From positions 691,015-755,014 of the forward strand of contig JAZUIY010000015.1 of NCBI GenBank assembly GCA_045642465.1: DNA of 64,000 bases, written 5' to 3'. The notes below the pieces were generated by a model. That model worked only from the letters and a program-made list of their open reading frames with translations, ran no database searches and was not told the DNA's origin. How positions within the stretch are numbered: position 1 is the first letter of the stretch; every line of letters starts with the position of its first letter. Shown here one piece after another: positions 52,589-61,119 of this stretch. The stretch comes from RUG420 sp045642465 (GTDB taxonomy: Bacteria; Bacillota; Clostridia; Oscillospirales; Acutalibacteraceae). The position numbers and the translations under genes are program-made.

Positions 52589-52649
52589 AAAATGTTTGGG
52601 ACGCTTATGCATGCTTGCATGTTTAGGGATTCCTATTGATAGATTGTTT

Positions 52650-52679
52650 GCTGAAGCCTCGGCTTCGGCTCTTTTTTTG
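52650..52679 (+). terminator. Terminator downstream of rnpB
   Basis: GCTGAAGC pairs with GCTTCGGC around CTCG, followed by a T-run. It lies about 65 bases after the RNase P RNA, so the primary transcript needs 3' trimming. Confidence 0.85.
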
Positions 52680-52721
52680 CCCATTTTTAGTACGTTTGCT
52701 TTCCAAATCGGGCTAATGTTA

Positions 52722-52891
52722 GCTGCCACTGCTGTAATGTGGCTTCTTAGTTGGGGCAATTTAGCTGGTACCGCTGTAATGTGGCTTCTTGGTTGGGGCA
52801 ATTTAGCTGCCACCGCTGTAATGTAGCTTCTTAGTTGGGGCGATTTAGCTGCCACCGCTGTAATGTAGCTTCTTGATTGGGGCGATTTAGC
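52722..52891. repeat. 42-base tandem repeat, four copies
   Basis: Copies start at 52722, 52764, 52806 and 52848. The unit begins GCTGCCACCGCTGTAATG and includes GTTGGGGC. The unit is 14 codons long but in the later copies a TGG becomes TAG. No gene is supported here. Confidence 0.9.
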
Positions 52892-52906
52892 TGACTTTTA
52901 CGTAAA

Positions 52907-53240
52907 GTGATTCATTTTCTTTGATTTTCTCAAAAATGAATCACCAAAATTGGGATATTTTAGAGCGTTTTGAGAAAAAGTGATTCAAAAAGGGTGAAAT
53001 AAGGGAAAATGAATCACCTTTTTCTATGTTCGTAATGAGCGCAGGACGTAAAAGTGATTCAAAAAGGATGAAATAAGGAAAAATGAATCACTTTTGTCAA
53101 CGTTTGTAGCAAATGCAGGGTGTAAAAGTGATTCAAAAAGCGCGAAATAAGGGGAAAGTGAATCACTTTTGTCTTTTCCTTTGAAAAATTCAGGTGAAAA
53201 GGTGATTCAAAAGTGCCTGTTTGGAGGCAAAATGAATCAC
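52907..53240. repeat. Array of five palindromic units (period 73/74)
   Basis: Each unit holds GTGATTCA and, 22-27 bases later, its inverted copy TGAATCAC. The left halves start at 52907, 52980, 53054, 53128 and 53202. Units 2-4 share the inner sequence GAAATAAGG and also the sequence between units, so these are not CRISPR spacers. Between rnpB (52588) and recD2 (54005) no gene is supported: the 1.4 kb holds this array and four other repeat tracts. Confidence 0.92.
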
Positions 53241-53285
53241 TTTCCTATTATTCCCATCTTTTTCAGTTGCTTGCCAGTGTTGAAA

Positions 53286-53490
53286 GTAGTGGAGGGTGTA
53301 AGACTGGCCCGGGAAAGAGGAAATAAGGTAGAAATGATTTGGGTCTTCCGAAATAGGAGGTAGTGGAGAGCGTAAGAGTGGTCCGGGAAAGAGGAAATAA
53401 GGTAGAAATGATTTGGGTCTTCCGAAATAGGAAGTAGTGGAGGGCGTAAGAGAGGTCTGGGAAAGGTGAAATAAGGTAGAAAGGCCTCAC
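53286..53490. repeat. 74-base tandem repeat, about 2.8 copies
   Basis: Copies start at 53286, 53360 and 53434. The unit begins GTAGTGGAGGGTGTAAGA and includes GAAATAAGGTAGAAATGATT. The same GGGTGTAA and GAAATAAGG elements occur at matching places in the palindromic units upstream, so it looks like a degenerate branch of that family that has lost the inverted halves. Confidence 0.85.
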
Positions 53491-53533
53491 TTTTGGAAGG
53501 CGTTTTTCTGGATGAACGAAAGAAGATGGACTC

Positions 53534-53563
53534 TTGAAAGAAACAGCGCGAAAAAGGTAAAAT
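53534..53563 (+). promoter_or_regulatory. Promoter of recD2
   Basis: TTGAAA (53534-53539) and TAAAAT (53558-53563) are 18 bases apart. It gives a leader of about 435 bases made almost wholly of repeats. Confidence 0.55.
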
Positions 53564-53576
53564 GTTTAAGTGCCTA

Positions 53577-53648
53577 GAGCGAAAAGGTAAGCGTCTAGAG
53601 CGAAAAGAGAAAGCGTTTTGAGCGAAAAGATAAGTGCTGAGCGAAAAG
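53577..53648. repeat. Irregular GAGCGAAAAG repeats
   Basis: The 10-base string occurs four times, at 53577, 53598, 53620 and 53639, about 21 bases apart, in the recD2 leader. Confidence 0.8.
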
Positions 53649-53670
53649 AAGTAGATGCTGGGCGCAGAAA

Positions 53671-53986
53671 ATGAACTGGTTTGGAGATAAGCGAAAGATG
53701 AACTGGTTTAGAGATAAGCGAAGATGAACTGGTTTGGAGATAAGCGAAGATGAACTGGTTCGGAGATAAGCGAAGATGAACTGGTTTGGAGATAAGCAGA
53801 AGATGAACTGGTTTGGAAATAAGCGAAGATGAACTGGTTTTGAGATAAGCGAAGATGAACTGGTTTGGAGATAAGCGAAGATGAACTGGTTTGGAGATAA
53901 GCGAAGATGAACTGGTTTGGAGATAAGCAGAAGATGAACTGGTTTGAAGATAAGCGAAGATGAACTGGTTTGGAGATAAGCGAAAG
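53671..53986. repeat. 26/27-base tandem repeat, 12 copies, before recD2
   Basis: Copies start at 53671, 53698, 53724, 53750, 53776, 53803, 53829, 53855, 53881, 53907, 53934 and 53960. Copies 1, 5, 10 and 12 are 27 bases, the rest 26. The unit begins ATGAACTGGTTTGGAGATAA. The last copy ends at the base before ATGAAGGAGGTGAG, which carries the recD2 ribosome binding site. Confidence 0.95.
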
Positions 53987-54004
53987 ATGAAGGAGGTGAG
54001 CGGT

Positions 54005-56212
54005 TTGCCTGAGATGGAGCAGGAGTATGAAGTGCTGTATGGCGTGGCCGAGGAGGTCGTGTACAGAAAGGAAGACAGTGGGTTCACTGTGCTGGATGTG
54101 TCCACGGAGGAGGGCGAACTGGTCACCGTGGTGGGCGTGTTGCCCGAAATTAGCGCCGGCGAGGAGCTGAAGCTGACGGGACATTGGGATACCCATGTCA
54201 CCTTTGGCAGACAGTTCCGTGCGGAACTGTGTGAACAGAGCATGCCGGCAACGGTTGCGCAGATGCTGAAGTATCTGGCCAGCGGCGCAGTCAAGGGCAT
54301 TGGCCCATCCACCGCCAACAAAATTATAGAGGCCTTTGGGGAAGACGCCTTTGATGTGCTGTCCAACCGTCCGGAAGAACTGGCCCAGATTAAGGGCATC
54401 TCTCGGGCAAAGGCCAGGGAAATGTCAGAAGCCTTCAAGGACCAGTTCGCCACCCGGGAAACCATGATGGCACTGGGCCGGTTAGGACTGACACCCAATG
54501 AAAGTATTAACGTGTATAAAGTGTTCGGAGACCACTCTGTGCAGCGCGTCATGGAGAATCCATACGTGCTGTGCCTGGCAGACGTGGGCATTGGATTCGA
54601 ACGGGCCGACAGCATTGCCAACGCATTTAGCGAACGGCCGGCTCCGGAATACCGAATCCAGGCGGGCATTATCCATGTTGTGAATCACAACATTGGGAAT
54701 GGCCATACCTGTCTGCCAAGGGACAAGATGCTGGCACCCGCTGCATCGCTCCTAGACACGAATAATGACACCATAGACATTGCCATTGACGGGCTGGTGG
54801 AACACCATCAGCTGGAACAGGCCGTGCTGGACGGGCGGGAGTTTATTTTCCTGCCGTATATGCATGAGGCAGAATATAGTGCGGCCCAGCGGATTAAGAT
54901 GATTTGCAAGTTCCCGCCGGCAGGGCGCCCGGCCTTGGAAAAGGAACTGAAGAAAATAGAAAAGCGCAACGGCATTCAGTATGAAGCCAAGCAGCGGGAA
55001 GCCATTACCATGGCCGTGGAGAAGGGAATTCTCATTCTCACCGGCGGCCCTGGTACCGGGAAAACCACCACGGTAAACGGCATTCTCCAAATGTTCGAGG
55101 AAGATGGCCTGAACGTTGCCCTGACGGCCCCAACCGGGCGGGCAGCCCAGCGCATGTCGGAAATTACCGGCAAGGAGGCCAAAACCATTCACCGGCTGCT
55201 GGAAGCAGAACGCACCGGGGAAGAGCACATGCATTTTTGCCGGAATTGCCGCAACCCAATTGAGGCGGATGCGGTTATTGTGGACGAACTCTCCATGGTG
55301 GATTCCGTCCTGTTCTCGGCACTGCTGGATGCGCTGCCAATTGGCTGCCGACTGGTCATGGTAGGAGACTCGGATCAGCTGCCACCGGTAGGGGCCGGCA
55401 ACGTGCTCCACGACCTGATTGACTCGGAACTGCTGCCGGTAGTGGAACTGAACGAAGTGTTCCGCCAGGCCATGCAGAGCCTCATTGTCACCAACGCCCA
55501 TAAAGTGGTGGCCGGAGAAATGCCGGAACTCCACGAAACCGATAACGACTTCTTCCACATGGAACGGTCCAACGGTTTGAAAACCGCCATGGACATTGTG
55601 GAACTCTATAAGACCCGCCTGCCAAAGGCCTATGGATACGACCCGGTGAAGGATATTGAAGTCCTGTGCCCATCTAAGAAAGGGGACACCGGCACCGTGA
55701 ACATGAACCGGCTGCTGCAGGAGGCCGTCAACCCATCCGCCCGGGGCAAAGGGGAACTGAAGACCCAAACCCGACTCTTCCGGGAAGGGGACAAGGTCAT
55801 GCAGGTAAAGAATGACTACAACATTCTTTGGACCCGGGGCCGGGAGGAAGGCAGCGGCATCTATAACGGTGACATCGGCATCCTCCAAAAAGTGGACCGC
55901 ATGAGAGGCATTTTGGAAATTGACTTCGACGGCAGAACCGCCGTCTATCCAATGGAAAGCACCAAGGAACTGGAACTGGCCTATGCCGTTACCGTACATA
56001 AGTCCCAAGGCAGCGAATTCGAAGCCGTTATTATGCCTGTCATTGACGTGGCTCCACAACTCTGTTACCGCAACCTGTTTTACACTGCTGTTACCCGTGC
56101 TAGATCCAAAATGATTACCATTGGCAAGGAACAGCAAATTGCAGAAATGATTTCCAACGACAAAAAGATTCGTCGTTTTTCAGCCCTCAAATATTTCTTG
56201 AAAGAGGACTAA
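54005..56212 (+). CDS. recD2: RecD-like DNA helicase, RecD2/TraA type
   Basis: 5'-3' SF1B helicase, without RecBC in this type of genome. The start is taken as TTG at 54005, 5 bases after AGGAGGTGA, giving 735 residues and the opening PEMEQEYEVLYG; the frame is open further upstream into the 26-base repeats. The N-terminal OB-like part and helix-hairpin-helix segment (GIGPSTANKIIEAFG, IKGISRAKAREMSEAF) are followed by GGPGTGKTTTVNGI (Walker A), VDELSMVD (Walker B), GDSDQLPPVG and the C-terminal HKSQGSEFEAV motif. A CRNC pair stands just before Walker B. comFC follows after 3 bases. Confidence 0.93.
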   Translation: MPEMEQEYEVLYGVAEEVVYRKEDSGFTVLDVSTEEGELVTVVGVLPEISAGEELKLTGHWDTHVTFGRQFRAELCEQSMPATVAQMLKYLASGAVKGIGPSTANKIIEAFGEDAFDVLSNRPEELAQIKGISRAKAREMSEAFKDQFATRETMMALGRLGLTPNESINVYKVFGDHSVQRVMENPYVLCLADVGIGFERADSIANAFSERPAPEYRIQAGIIHVVNHNIGNGHTCLPRDKMLAPAASLLDTNNDTIDIAIDGLVEHHQLEQAVLDGREFIFLPYMHEAEYSAAQRIKMICKFPPAGRPALEKELKKIEKRNGIQYEAKQREAITMAVEKGILILTGGPGTGKTTTVNGILQMFEEDGLNVALTAPTGRAAQRMSEITGKEAKTIHRLLEAERTGEEHMHFCRNCRNPIEADAVIVDELSMVDSVLFSALLDALPIGCRLVMVGDSDQLPPVGAGNVLHDLIDSELLPVVELNEVFRQAMQSLIVTNAHKVVAGEMPELHETDNDFFHMERSNGLKTAMDIVELYKTRLPKAYGYDPVKDIEVLCPSKKGDTGTVNMNRLLQEAVNPSARGKGELKTQTRLFREGDKVMQVKNDYNILWTRGREEGSGIYNGDIGILQKVDRMRGILEIDFDGRTAVYPMESTKELELAYAVTVHKSQGSEFEAVIMPVIDVAPQLCYRNLFYTAVTRARSKMITIGKEQQIAEMISNDKKIRRFSALKYFLKED

Positions 56213-56215
56213 ACT

Positions 56216-56971
56216 TTGCATCCATATCTTCGAAAAGCTGCCGGCATTTTATTTCCCGGAACCTGTATTTCCTGTGGAACGCTGGTGGACCCAACCGAAT
56301 TTATCTGTGCCGAATGCCGGGAACGCATTCGGCACATTTTGCCGCCGTTCTGCCCTTACTGCGGGACGAGCCAGGTAGACTGCCGGTGCCGCAAAAGCCC
56401 TCATGCCTATGAGGCCAATGTGGCACCGTTTTATTATGAGGACGCCATCCGGGATGCCATCCTTGGCTTTAAATTTGGCGCCAAGGAGGAGACGGCGGTG
56501 TACCTGGGCAAGGCCATGAGCCAGACCATTGCCGCCCGCTACTATGGCATCCCATTCACCCTGGTGACCTGCGTCCCATCCACGTCCCACTCCCTGGGCG
56601 AACGGGGCTACAACCAAGCCCAGTCACTGGTGGAACAACTGGACTTTTCCCAGTTCACTTGGCTCAGCAAAAAGCCCACCGTGGACTGCCACTTACTGAA
56701 GAAAAACGAAACCGGAGAAATGCAGCATTTTCTAGGGGCAGAAGCCAGACGGGAAAACATCCGAAATGCCTACGCTCTAAAGAAAAACCGCAGGGTAGAT
56801 GGCGAAACCATCTTGCTGATTGATGACATTGTCACCACCGGTGCCACTGCCAATGAAATCAGTGTCATTTTGAAACTCATGGGAGCCAGGGAAGTCTACA
56901 TCGCCAGCGCCGCAATTACCCGTAATACAGGGGCACAAGGTGCCAAAAACAAAGGGGATTCAGGGACCTAA
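56216..56971 (+). CDS. comFC: ComF family protein (ComFC)
   Basis: Phosphoribosyltransferase-like protein needed for DNA uptake in competent Bacillus. 251 residues starting at TTG, 3 bases after the recD2 stop. The N-terminal zinc ribbon shows CISCG, CAEC and CPYCG; a further CRCRK follows. The PRPP-binding loop LLIDDIVTTGATANE is complete, as is RGYNQAQSLVEQL. Its only evident operon partner is recD2; no comFA helicase is seen in this window. Confidence 0.9.
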   Translation: MHPYLRKAAGILFPGTCISCGTLVDPTEFICAECRERIRHILPPFCPYCGTSQVDCRCRKSPHAYEANVAPFYYEDAIRDAILGFKFGAKEETAVYLGKAMSQTIAARYYGIPFTLVTCVPSTSHSLGERGYNQAQSLVEQLDFSQFTWLSKKPTVDCHLLKKNETGEMQHFLGAEARRENIRNAYALKKNRRVDGETILLIDDIVTTGATANEISVILKLMGAREVYIASAAITRNTGAQGAKNKGDSGT

Positions 56972-57090
56972 AACAGAAGTGCAACAGGAGCCCAAAAAGA
57001 AGCCAAAAACAGACCGTCCGCTCATTGACGGAAAGGCCAAAATGCTATATCCTTATAGTGATTTTTTATGCACATAGAGGAGGTGTAGCA

Positions 57091-58146
57091 ATGCTTGGAC
57101 TCAATATCGGAATTGACTTGGGTACCGCTAATGTAGTGGTTTACCAGCAGGGTAAGGGCATTGTTATGTCCGAACCGTCTGTGGTTGCCTATAAGACCAA
57201 AACCGGCAAGATTGCTGCTGTTGGCCGCAACGCCTATAAGATGTTGGGCAAGGAACCGGATTCCATTGAAGTGGTTCGCCCAATGAGAGACGGCGTCGTT
57301 TCCAACTTTACCGTTGCCGAACAAATGCTGCGCTTTTTCATCAAGCAGATTTGCGGCAACGAAATCTTCAAACCGAATATCATCATCAGCATGCCGGGTA
57401 CCGTAACCAACCTGGAACGCCGTACCATTCTGGACGTCATTACCTCCAGTGGTGCCGGCAAAGCCTGCCTTTTGGAAGAGCCAATTGCAGCAGCACTTGG
57501 CGCAGGCATCAAAACCATGCACCCACATGGCGTCATGGTAGTTGACCTGGGCGGCGGTACCACCGACGTAGCTGTTATTACCATGGGTTCCATGGCCGTA
57601 GCTTCTTCTATCCGCGTGGCCGGGAACACCTTAAACGAAGACATCATGCGTTACTGCAGCCGTGAACGCAACGTGCTCATTGGCGAACAGACCGCAGAAG
57701 AAATTAAGAAGAGCCTTGGCTGTGCCTATCAGCGTTCCAGCGAACTGGCCATGATTGCCAAGGGCAAGGATTACATTACCGGTATGCCGGTGGAATTCGA
57801 AGTAACTTCCAACGAAATCTACTTCGCCATGCGCCCACACATCATTAATATTGTGGATGCGGTGCACAGCGTTTTGGAAAGCACGCCGCCGGAACTGTCC
57901 GCCGACATCATGCAGGAAGGCATCATCTTAACCGGTGGTACCGCGCTGCTCTTCGGCATAGACAAGGTCATTGAGGAACAGGTGGGCATTGCTACCCGCG
58001 TAGCCGACGACCCGCTGAACTGTGTGGCAAATGGCATCGGCCAATGCTTGGGCGATGTAGATCTTCTTGCCAACAACGGTTACCTCTTCATGTCCCGTCA
58101 GGATATCAACGGTGCCGACCGAATTGATGAAGGGGAGGACTACTAA
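57091..58146 (+). CDS. mreB: Rod-shape actin homologue of the MreB/Mbl family
   Basis: Filament-forming ATPase that guides wall synthesis. The start ATG at 57091 follows AGGAGGTG; 351 residues. Phosphate 1 motif GIDLGTANVVVY, connect 1, phosphate 2 VVDLGGGTTDVAVI and the adenosine motif ILTGGTALLFGID are all present. No mreC or mreD follows, so it is a solitary copy like Mbl or MreBH. The last 15 residues are acidic. A TTGACG at 57025 could be its -35 but the -10 is unclear. The DUF4364 gene begins 1 base after its stop codon. Confidence 0.9.
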   Translation: MLGLNIGIDLGTANVVVYQQGKGIVMSEPSVVAYKTKTGKIAAVGRNAYKMLGKEPDSIEVVRPMRDGVVSNFTVAEQMLRFFIKQICGNEIFKPNIIISMPGTVTNLERRTILDVITSSGAGKACLLEEPIAAALGAGIKTMHPHGVMVVDLGGGTTDVAVITMGSMAVASSIRVAGNTLNEDIMRYCSRERNVLIGEQTAEEIKKSLGCAYQRSSELAMIAKGKDYITGMPVEFEVTSNEIYFAMRPHIINIVDAVHSVLESTPPELSADIMQEGIILTGGTALLFGIDKVIEEQVGIATRVADDPLNCVANGIGQCLGDVDLLANNGYLFMSRQDINGADRIDEGEDY

Positions 58147-58147
58147 T

Positions 58148-58723
58148 ATGGCAAACATTTTAGGTGAGCCTGTTTTTGACGCCTTCACCGAAGGGGTTAG
58201 CAACGGTGGTCTCCGCTCCAAAAGTGATATTCAACTTCTCATTTGTTATCTGCTCCGCAGCTTTAAAGGCTCCGCTCCGGTTCACATTCTTTCCGATGCG
58301 CTCCAGAGCGAAGAACTGGCCAACTATTTTGACGTCATGGACGCCATTTCCGAATTGGCAGAACATGGGAACCTGACCCCGGAACTCATTGACGGGGAAG
58401 AATACATCTCTCTGACAGAAAAAGGGCAGAACGCCATTGCTTTGGTGGAAAATGACTTGCCGAAATCGGTTCGCCGAATCGCCAAGGATTCTGCCACTCA
58501 TTTTCTCAATTTGGAAAAGAACCTGCGGGAGAACAACATTAAAATTGAGCCTTACAAGGACGGCTTTCACGTGTCCTTCACCATGAACGAACAGGAGACA
58601 GACCTGCTGACCCTGACCGTTTTTGTGCCAGACCGTGACCAGGCCGAAAAGCTGAAAAATAACTTCCTAGAGAATCCGGTGAAAGTTTATTCCGCCATTC
58701 TCAACAGCTTGATGGAAAACTAA
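58148..58723 (+). CDS. DUF4364 family protein (winged-helix-like)
   Basis: 191 residues from the ATG at 58148, which follows GGGGAGGAC within the end of the mreB gene. The N-terminal half (SKSDIQLLICYLLRSF through LTEKGQNAI) reads like a winged helix, the rest like a small ligand-binding domain. The family is widespread in Clostridia and has no known function. Co-transcribed with mreB. Confidence 0.8.
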   Translation: MANILGEPVFDAFTEGVSNGGLRSKSDIQLLICYLLRSFKGSAPVHILSDALQSEELANYFDVMDAISELAEHGNLTPELIDGEEYISLTEKGQNAIALVENDLPKSVRRIAKDSATHFLNLEKNLRENNIKIEPYKDGFHVSFTMNEQETDLLTLTVFVPDRDQAEKLKNNFLENPVKVYSAILNSLMEN

Positions 58724-58726
58724 AAC

Positions 58727-58762
58727 AAAAAGACCTCTCAGATGAGAGGTCTTTTCTTTTTG
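58727..58762. terminator. Bidirectional terminator between DUF4364 and pdp
   Basis: AAAAGACCTCTC pairs with GAGAGGTCTTTT, flanked by A-run and T-run. Confidence 0.9.
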
Positions 58763-58773
58763 GAATTTTAGTT

Positions 58774-60072
58774 TTAAATGATTTCGTAAACCAGTGGCTG
58801 TGGTTCCGGCGGGTTTTCGGAGAAGGTGAGGGCAGACAGATATTTCTGGCTGGCTTCATAGAAGCGGGATTCGTTGGAACAGTGGGCAACCGCAAGGGGT
58901 TCACCGGCTTCTACGTAGTCTCCGGTTTTCTTTAGGAGAACCAATCCGGCCTGGTAGTCAATGCGGGAATCCTTTTGCTCACGTCCGGCGCCTAACATGG
59001 TGGCGGTGAGGCCGATGGCTTCGGAGTTCATGGCTGCAATGTAGCCGCTTTCGGTTGCCAAAATCGGTTTTTGGATTTTGGCTTTTGGAATGGCGTCCGG
59101 ATGGAGAATTATGTTTACGTCACCCCGCTGCATGCGAACCATGGCAGCCAGTTTTTCCAAGGCGGAACCGTCGTCAATGACAGACTGTACCGCTGCTTTG
59201 GCTTCGTCCAATTCTTTGCCGAAGCAGGAAGCGTACATCAGGGCTGCAATGGTCTTGGTGACTTCTTTCAAGTCCTCCGGACCCTGGCCGTTCAGCACGG
59301 CAACGGCTTCTTCTACTTCCAAACTGTTGCCAATCTGGTTGCCCAAAGGCAGATCCATGTTGGAGATGACGGCCTTCATGTTGCGGCCGGCATTCTCACC
59401 GATTTCCACCATGAGGGAGGCTAGCTCTTTGGCTTCCTCTATGGTCTTCATGAAGGCACCGCTGCCTACCTTAACATCCAAAACAATGTTTTGACTGCCG
59501 GCAGCCAGTTTCTTACTCATAATGGAAGACGCAATGAGGGAGGTGTTCTGCACGGTGCAGGTCACGTCCCGTAGTGCGTAAAGTTTCTTATCTGCAGGAG
59601 CTAAGTCCTGACTCTGACTGATGATGGCCAGGCCAATAGAATTGACCTGTGCGGCGAAAAGGTCAGAGGAAAGGTTAATGCAGAACCCTGGAATGGATTC
59701 CAGTTTATCTAAGGTACCACCGGTGTGGCCTAAGCCTTTGCCGGACATTTTGGCTACCTTGCAGCCAAGGGCAGCGGCAATTGGCCCCACTATGAGGCTG
59801 ACCTTGTCGCCCACGCCGCCGGTGCTGTGCTTGTCTACGGTAGGACCGTTAATGCCGGATAAGTCTACCGTTCCGCCGGAATGCACCATGGCGGAAGTCA
59901 GGTCAAAGGTTTCCTGCTTGGTCATGCCTTTAAAGCAAATGGCCATCAGCAGGGCAGAGGCCTGATAATCCGGAATTTTTCCGGTGACATAGCCGTTGAT
60001 GAAAAATCGGATTTCGTCTTGCGTAAGTTCCAGTCCCTGCTTTTTCTTGTCAATAATGTCTACCATTCTCAT
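58774..60072 (-). CDS. pdp: Pyrimidine-nucleoside phosphorylase
   Basis: Splits uridine, deoxyuridine or thymidine with phosphate. 432 residues. The signature VDKHSTGGVGDKVSL and KMSGKGLGHTGGTLDKLE are complete, and the C-terminal domain includes GDYVEAGEPLAVAHC. The single-enzyme form used for both uridine and thymidine is usual in Bacillota. Start after GAGGTGA. It is the last gene of deoB-cdd-tetR-pdp. Confidence 0.94.
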   Translation of the reverse strand: MRMVDIIDKKKQGLELTQDEIRFFINGYVTGKIPDYQASALLMAICFKGMTKQETFDLTSAMVHSGGTVDLSGINGPTVDKHSTGGVGDKVSLIVGPIAAALGCKVAKMSGKGLGHTGGTLDKLESIPGFCINLSSDLFAAQVNSIGLAIISQSQDLAPADKKLYALRDVTCTVQNTSLIASSIMSKKLAAGSQNIVLDVKVGSGAFMKTIEEAKELASLMVEIGENAGRNMKAVISNMDLPLGNQIGNSLEVEEAVAVLNGQGPEDLKEVTKTIAALMYASCFGKELDEAKAAVQSVIDDGSALEKLAAMVRMQRGDVNIILHPDAIPKAKIQKPILATESGYIAAMNSEAIGLTATMLGAGREQKDSRIDYQAGLVLLKKTGDYVEAGEPLAVAHCSNESRFYEASQKYLSALTFSENPPEPQPLVYEII

Positions 60073-60135
60073 GGCAATTCACCTCGCTTAAAAAGAAACG
60101 TGGATAGGTTTGCATGCATGGTCACAAAATAATAA

Positions 60136-60684
60136 TTACATAAACGCTTTGGTAATGGTGGTGTAGGAGGAAATCTTCTTTAATACAGCAGCCATTTCCT
60201 CATCGGATTCCTGACAGCCACCGTCAACCCATTTTACCAGCAATTGCTGGAGTCCTGCTGCAGCATAGTAGAGTTCATATGGGTTGATTTCCTTGAGAAA
60301 TGCGGAAAAAATGGTCTTGGACAACTGATCCACATAACTTAAAAATTTGTTGTTTAAAATGTAGGTCATGTCCGCCTTAATCAGCACTTCAATCAGGTCT
60401 TTGTGTTCCCGGAAAAACTGAAAATAACCGGTGTAGATATCCCGAATTTCCCGCTTGAGAATCTTGCTGATAAATTCGGCAAAAATGTCGTCAAAGTACT
60501 GGGTCAGGATATCTTCCTTGGACTGGTAGTTGCGGTAGTAAGCCATGCGGGAAACCCCGGCTTTTTCCGCAATTTCCGTAATGGAAATGCTGTTGAAATC
60601 CTTCTTTTCCATGAGTTGCATCAGCGCAATAAAAAGGGATTCCTTGGTAATTTGATTGAGTTCTTGGCTCATTTCAGACTTCAT
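60136..60684 (-). CDS. TetR-family transcriptional regulator
   Basis: 182 residues, taking ATG at 60684, 8 bases after AAGGGGTGG; a GTG at 60696 is possible. The helix-turn-helix is clear: ISITEIAEKAGVSRMAYYRNYQSKEDIL. The C-terminal domain fits the TetR_C_7/YxaF-like group. It lies inside the nucleoside salvage operon, 10-15 bases after cdd and 63 bases before pdp, so it may control this operon. Confidence 0.88.
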   Translation of the reverse strand: MKSEMSQELNQITKESLFIALMQLMEKKDFNSISITEIAEKAGVSRMAYYRNYQSKEDILTQYFDDIFAEFISKILKREIRDIYTGYFQFFREHKDLIEVLIKADMTYILNNKFLSYVDQLSKTIFSAFLKEINPYELYYAAAGLQQLLVKWVDGGCQESDEEMAAVLKKISSYTTITKAFM

Positions 60685-60699
60685 GGTGATAGCCACCCC

Positions 60700-61095
60700 T
60701 TAAATTTGGAAACTATCCGGCAGCAGGTCATCCATGTTGGTGGTGATGATGTTTTCATCCCCATCCTTCAAAATGACTTCAAAGCGGATGTCAGTAAATT
60801 CAGAAAAGGCCTGGCGGCAAATGCCGCAAGGGTAACAAAAAGCTTTAATAATGCCGTCTTTTCCGCCTACAATGGCGATGCGCTTAAATTCCCGTTCTCC
60901 GGCAGCGACTGCCGTAAAGAGAGCCGTCCGTTCGGCGCAGTTGGATGCCCCAAAGGAAATGTTTTCAATGTTACAGCCGGTGTAGATGGTGCCACTTTTG
61001 GCTTCCAACGCAGCTCCAACTTTAAAGTGGGAGTATGGGGCATAGGCGTTCTGCATGGCTTCTTCGGCAATGTTTAATAATTCTTCTTTTGTCAT
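60700..61095 (-). CDS. cdd: Cytidine deaminase
   Basis: Converts cytidine and deoxycytidine to uridine forms. 131 residues. Zinc ligands are in CAERTALF and PCGICRQ. The N-terminus (KEELLNIAEEAMQNAYAPYSHFKVGAAL) is typical of the tetrameric form. Ribosome binding site GAAAGAAGG. Between deoB and the TetR gene. Confidence 0.95.
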   Translation of the reverse strand: MTKEELLNIAEEAMQNAYAPYSHFKVGAALEAKSGTIYTGCNIENISFGASNCAERTALFTAVAAGEREFKRIAIVGGKDGIIKAFCYPCGICRQAFSEFTDIRFEVILKDGDENIITTNMDDLLPDSFQI

Positions 61096-61119
61096 AGTGG
61101 CGCCTTCTTTCTATTCAGC

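Noticed and set aside
52509..52826. A 105-codon plus-strand frame with a repetitive hydrophobic C-terminus
   Set aside because: It begins inside the RNase P RNA, crosses its terminator, and the repeat part has stop codons in later copies.
52907..53240. CRISPR array
   Set aside because: The period is regular, but the sequence between the palindromes is conserved between units and between the two loci, and no cas gene is present.
53169..53363. A 64-codon plus-strand frame
   Set aside because: It is made of repeat sequence, changes between copies, and has no ribosome binding site.
53566..54669. A 367-codon open frame on the minus strand with LISKPVHL-type repeats
   Set aside because: It is produced by the 26/27-base repeats and the antisense of recD2; the strong recD2 coding frame explains the sequence, and there is no ribosome binding site.
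57025..57090. Upstream start for the MreB-family gene
   Set aside because: The frame is open from 57025, but AGGAGGTG directly before the ATG at 57091 and the standard MLGLNIGIDLGTAN opening decide for 57091.
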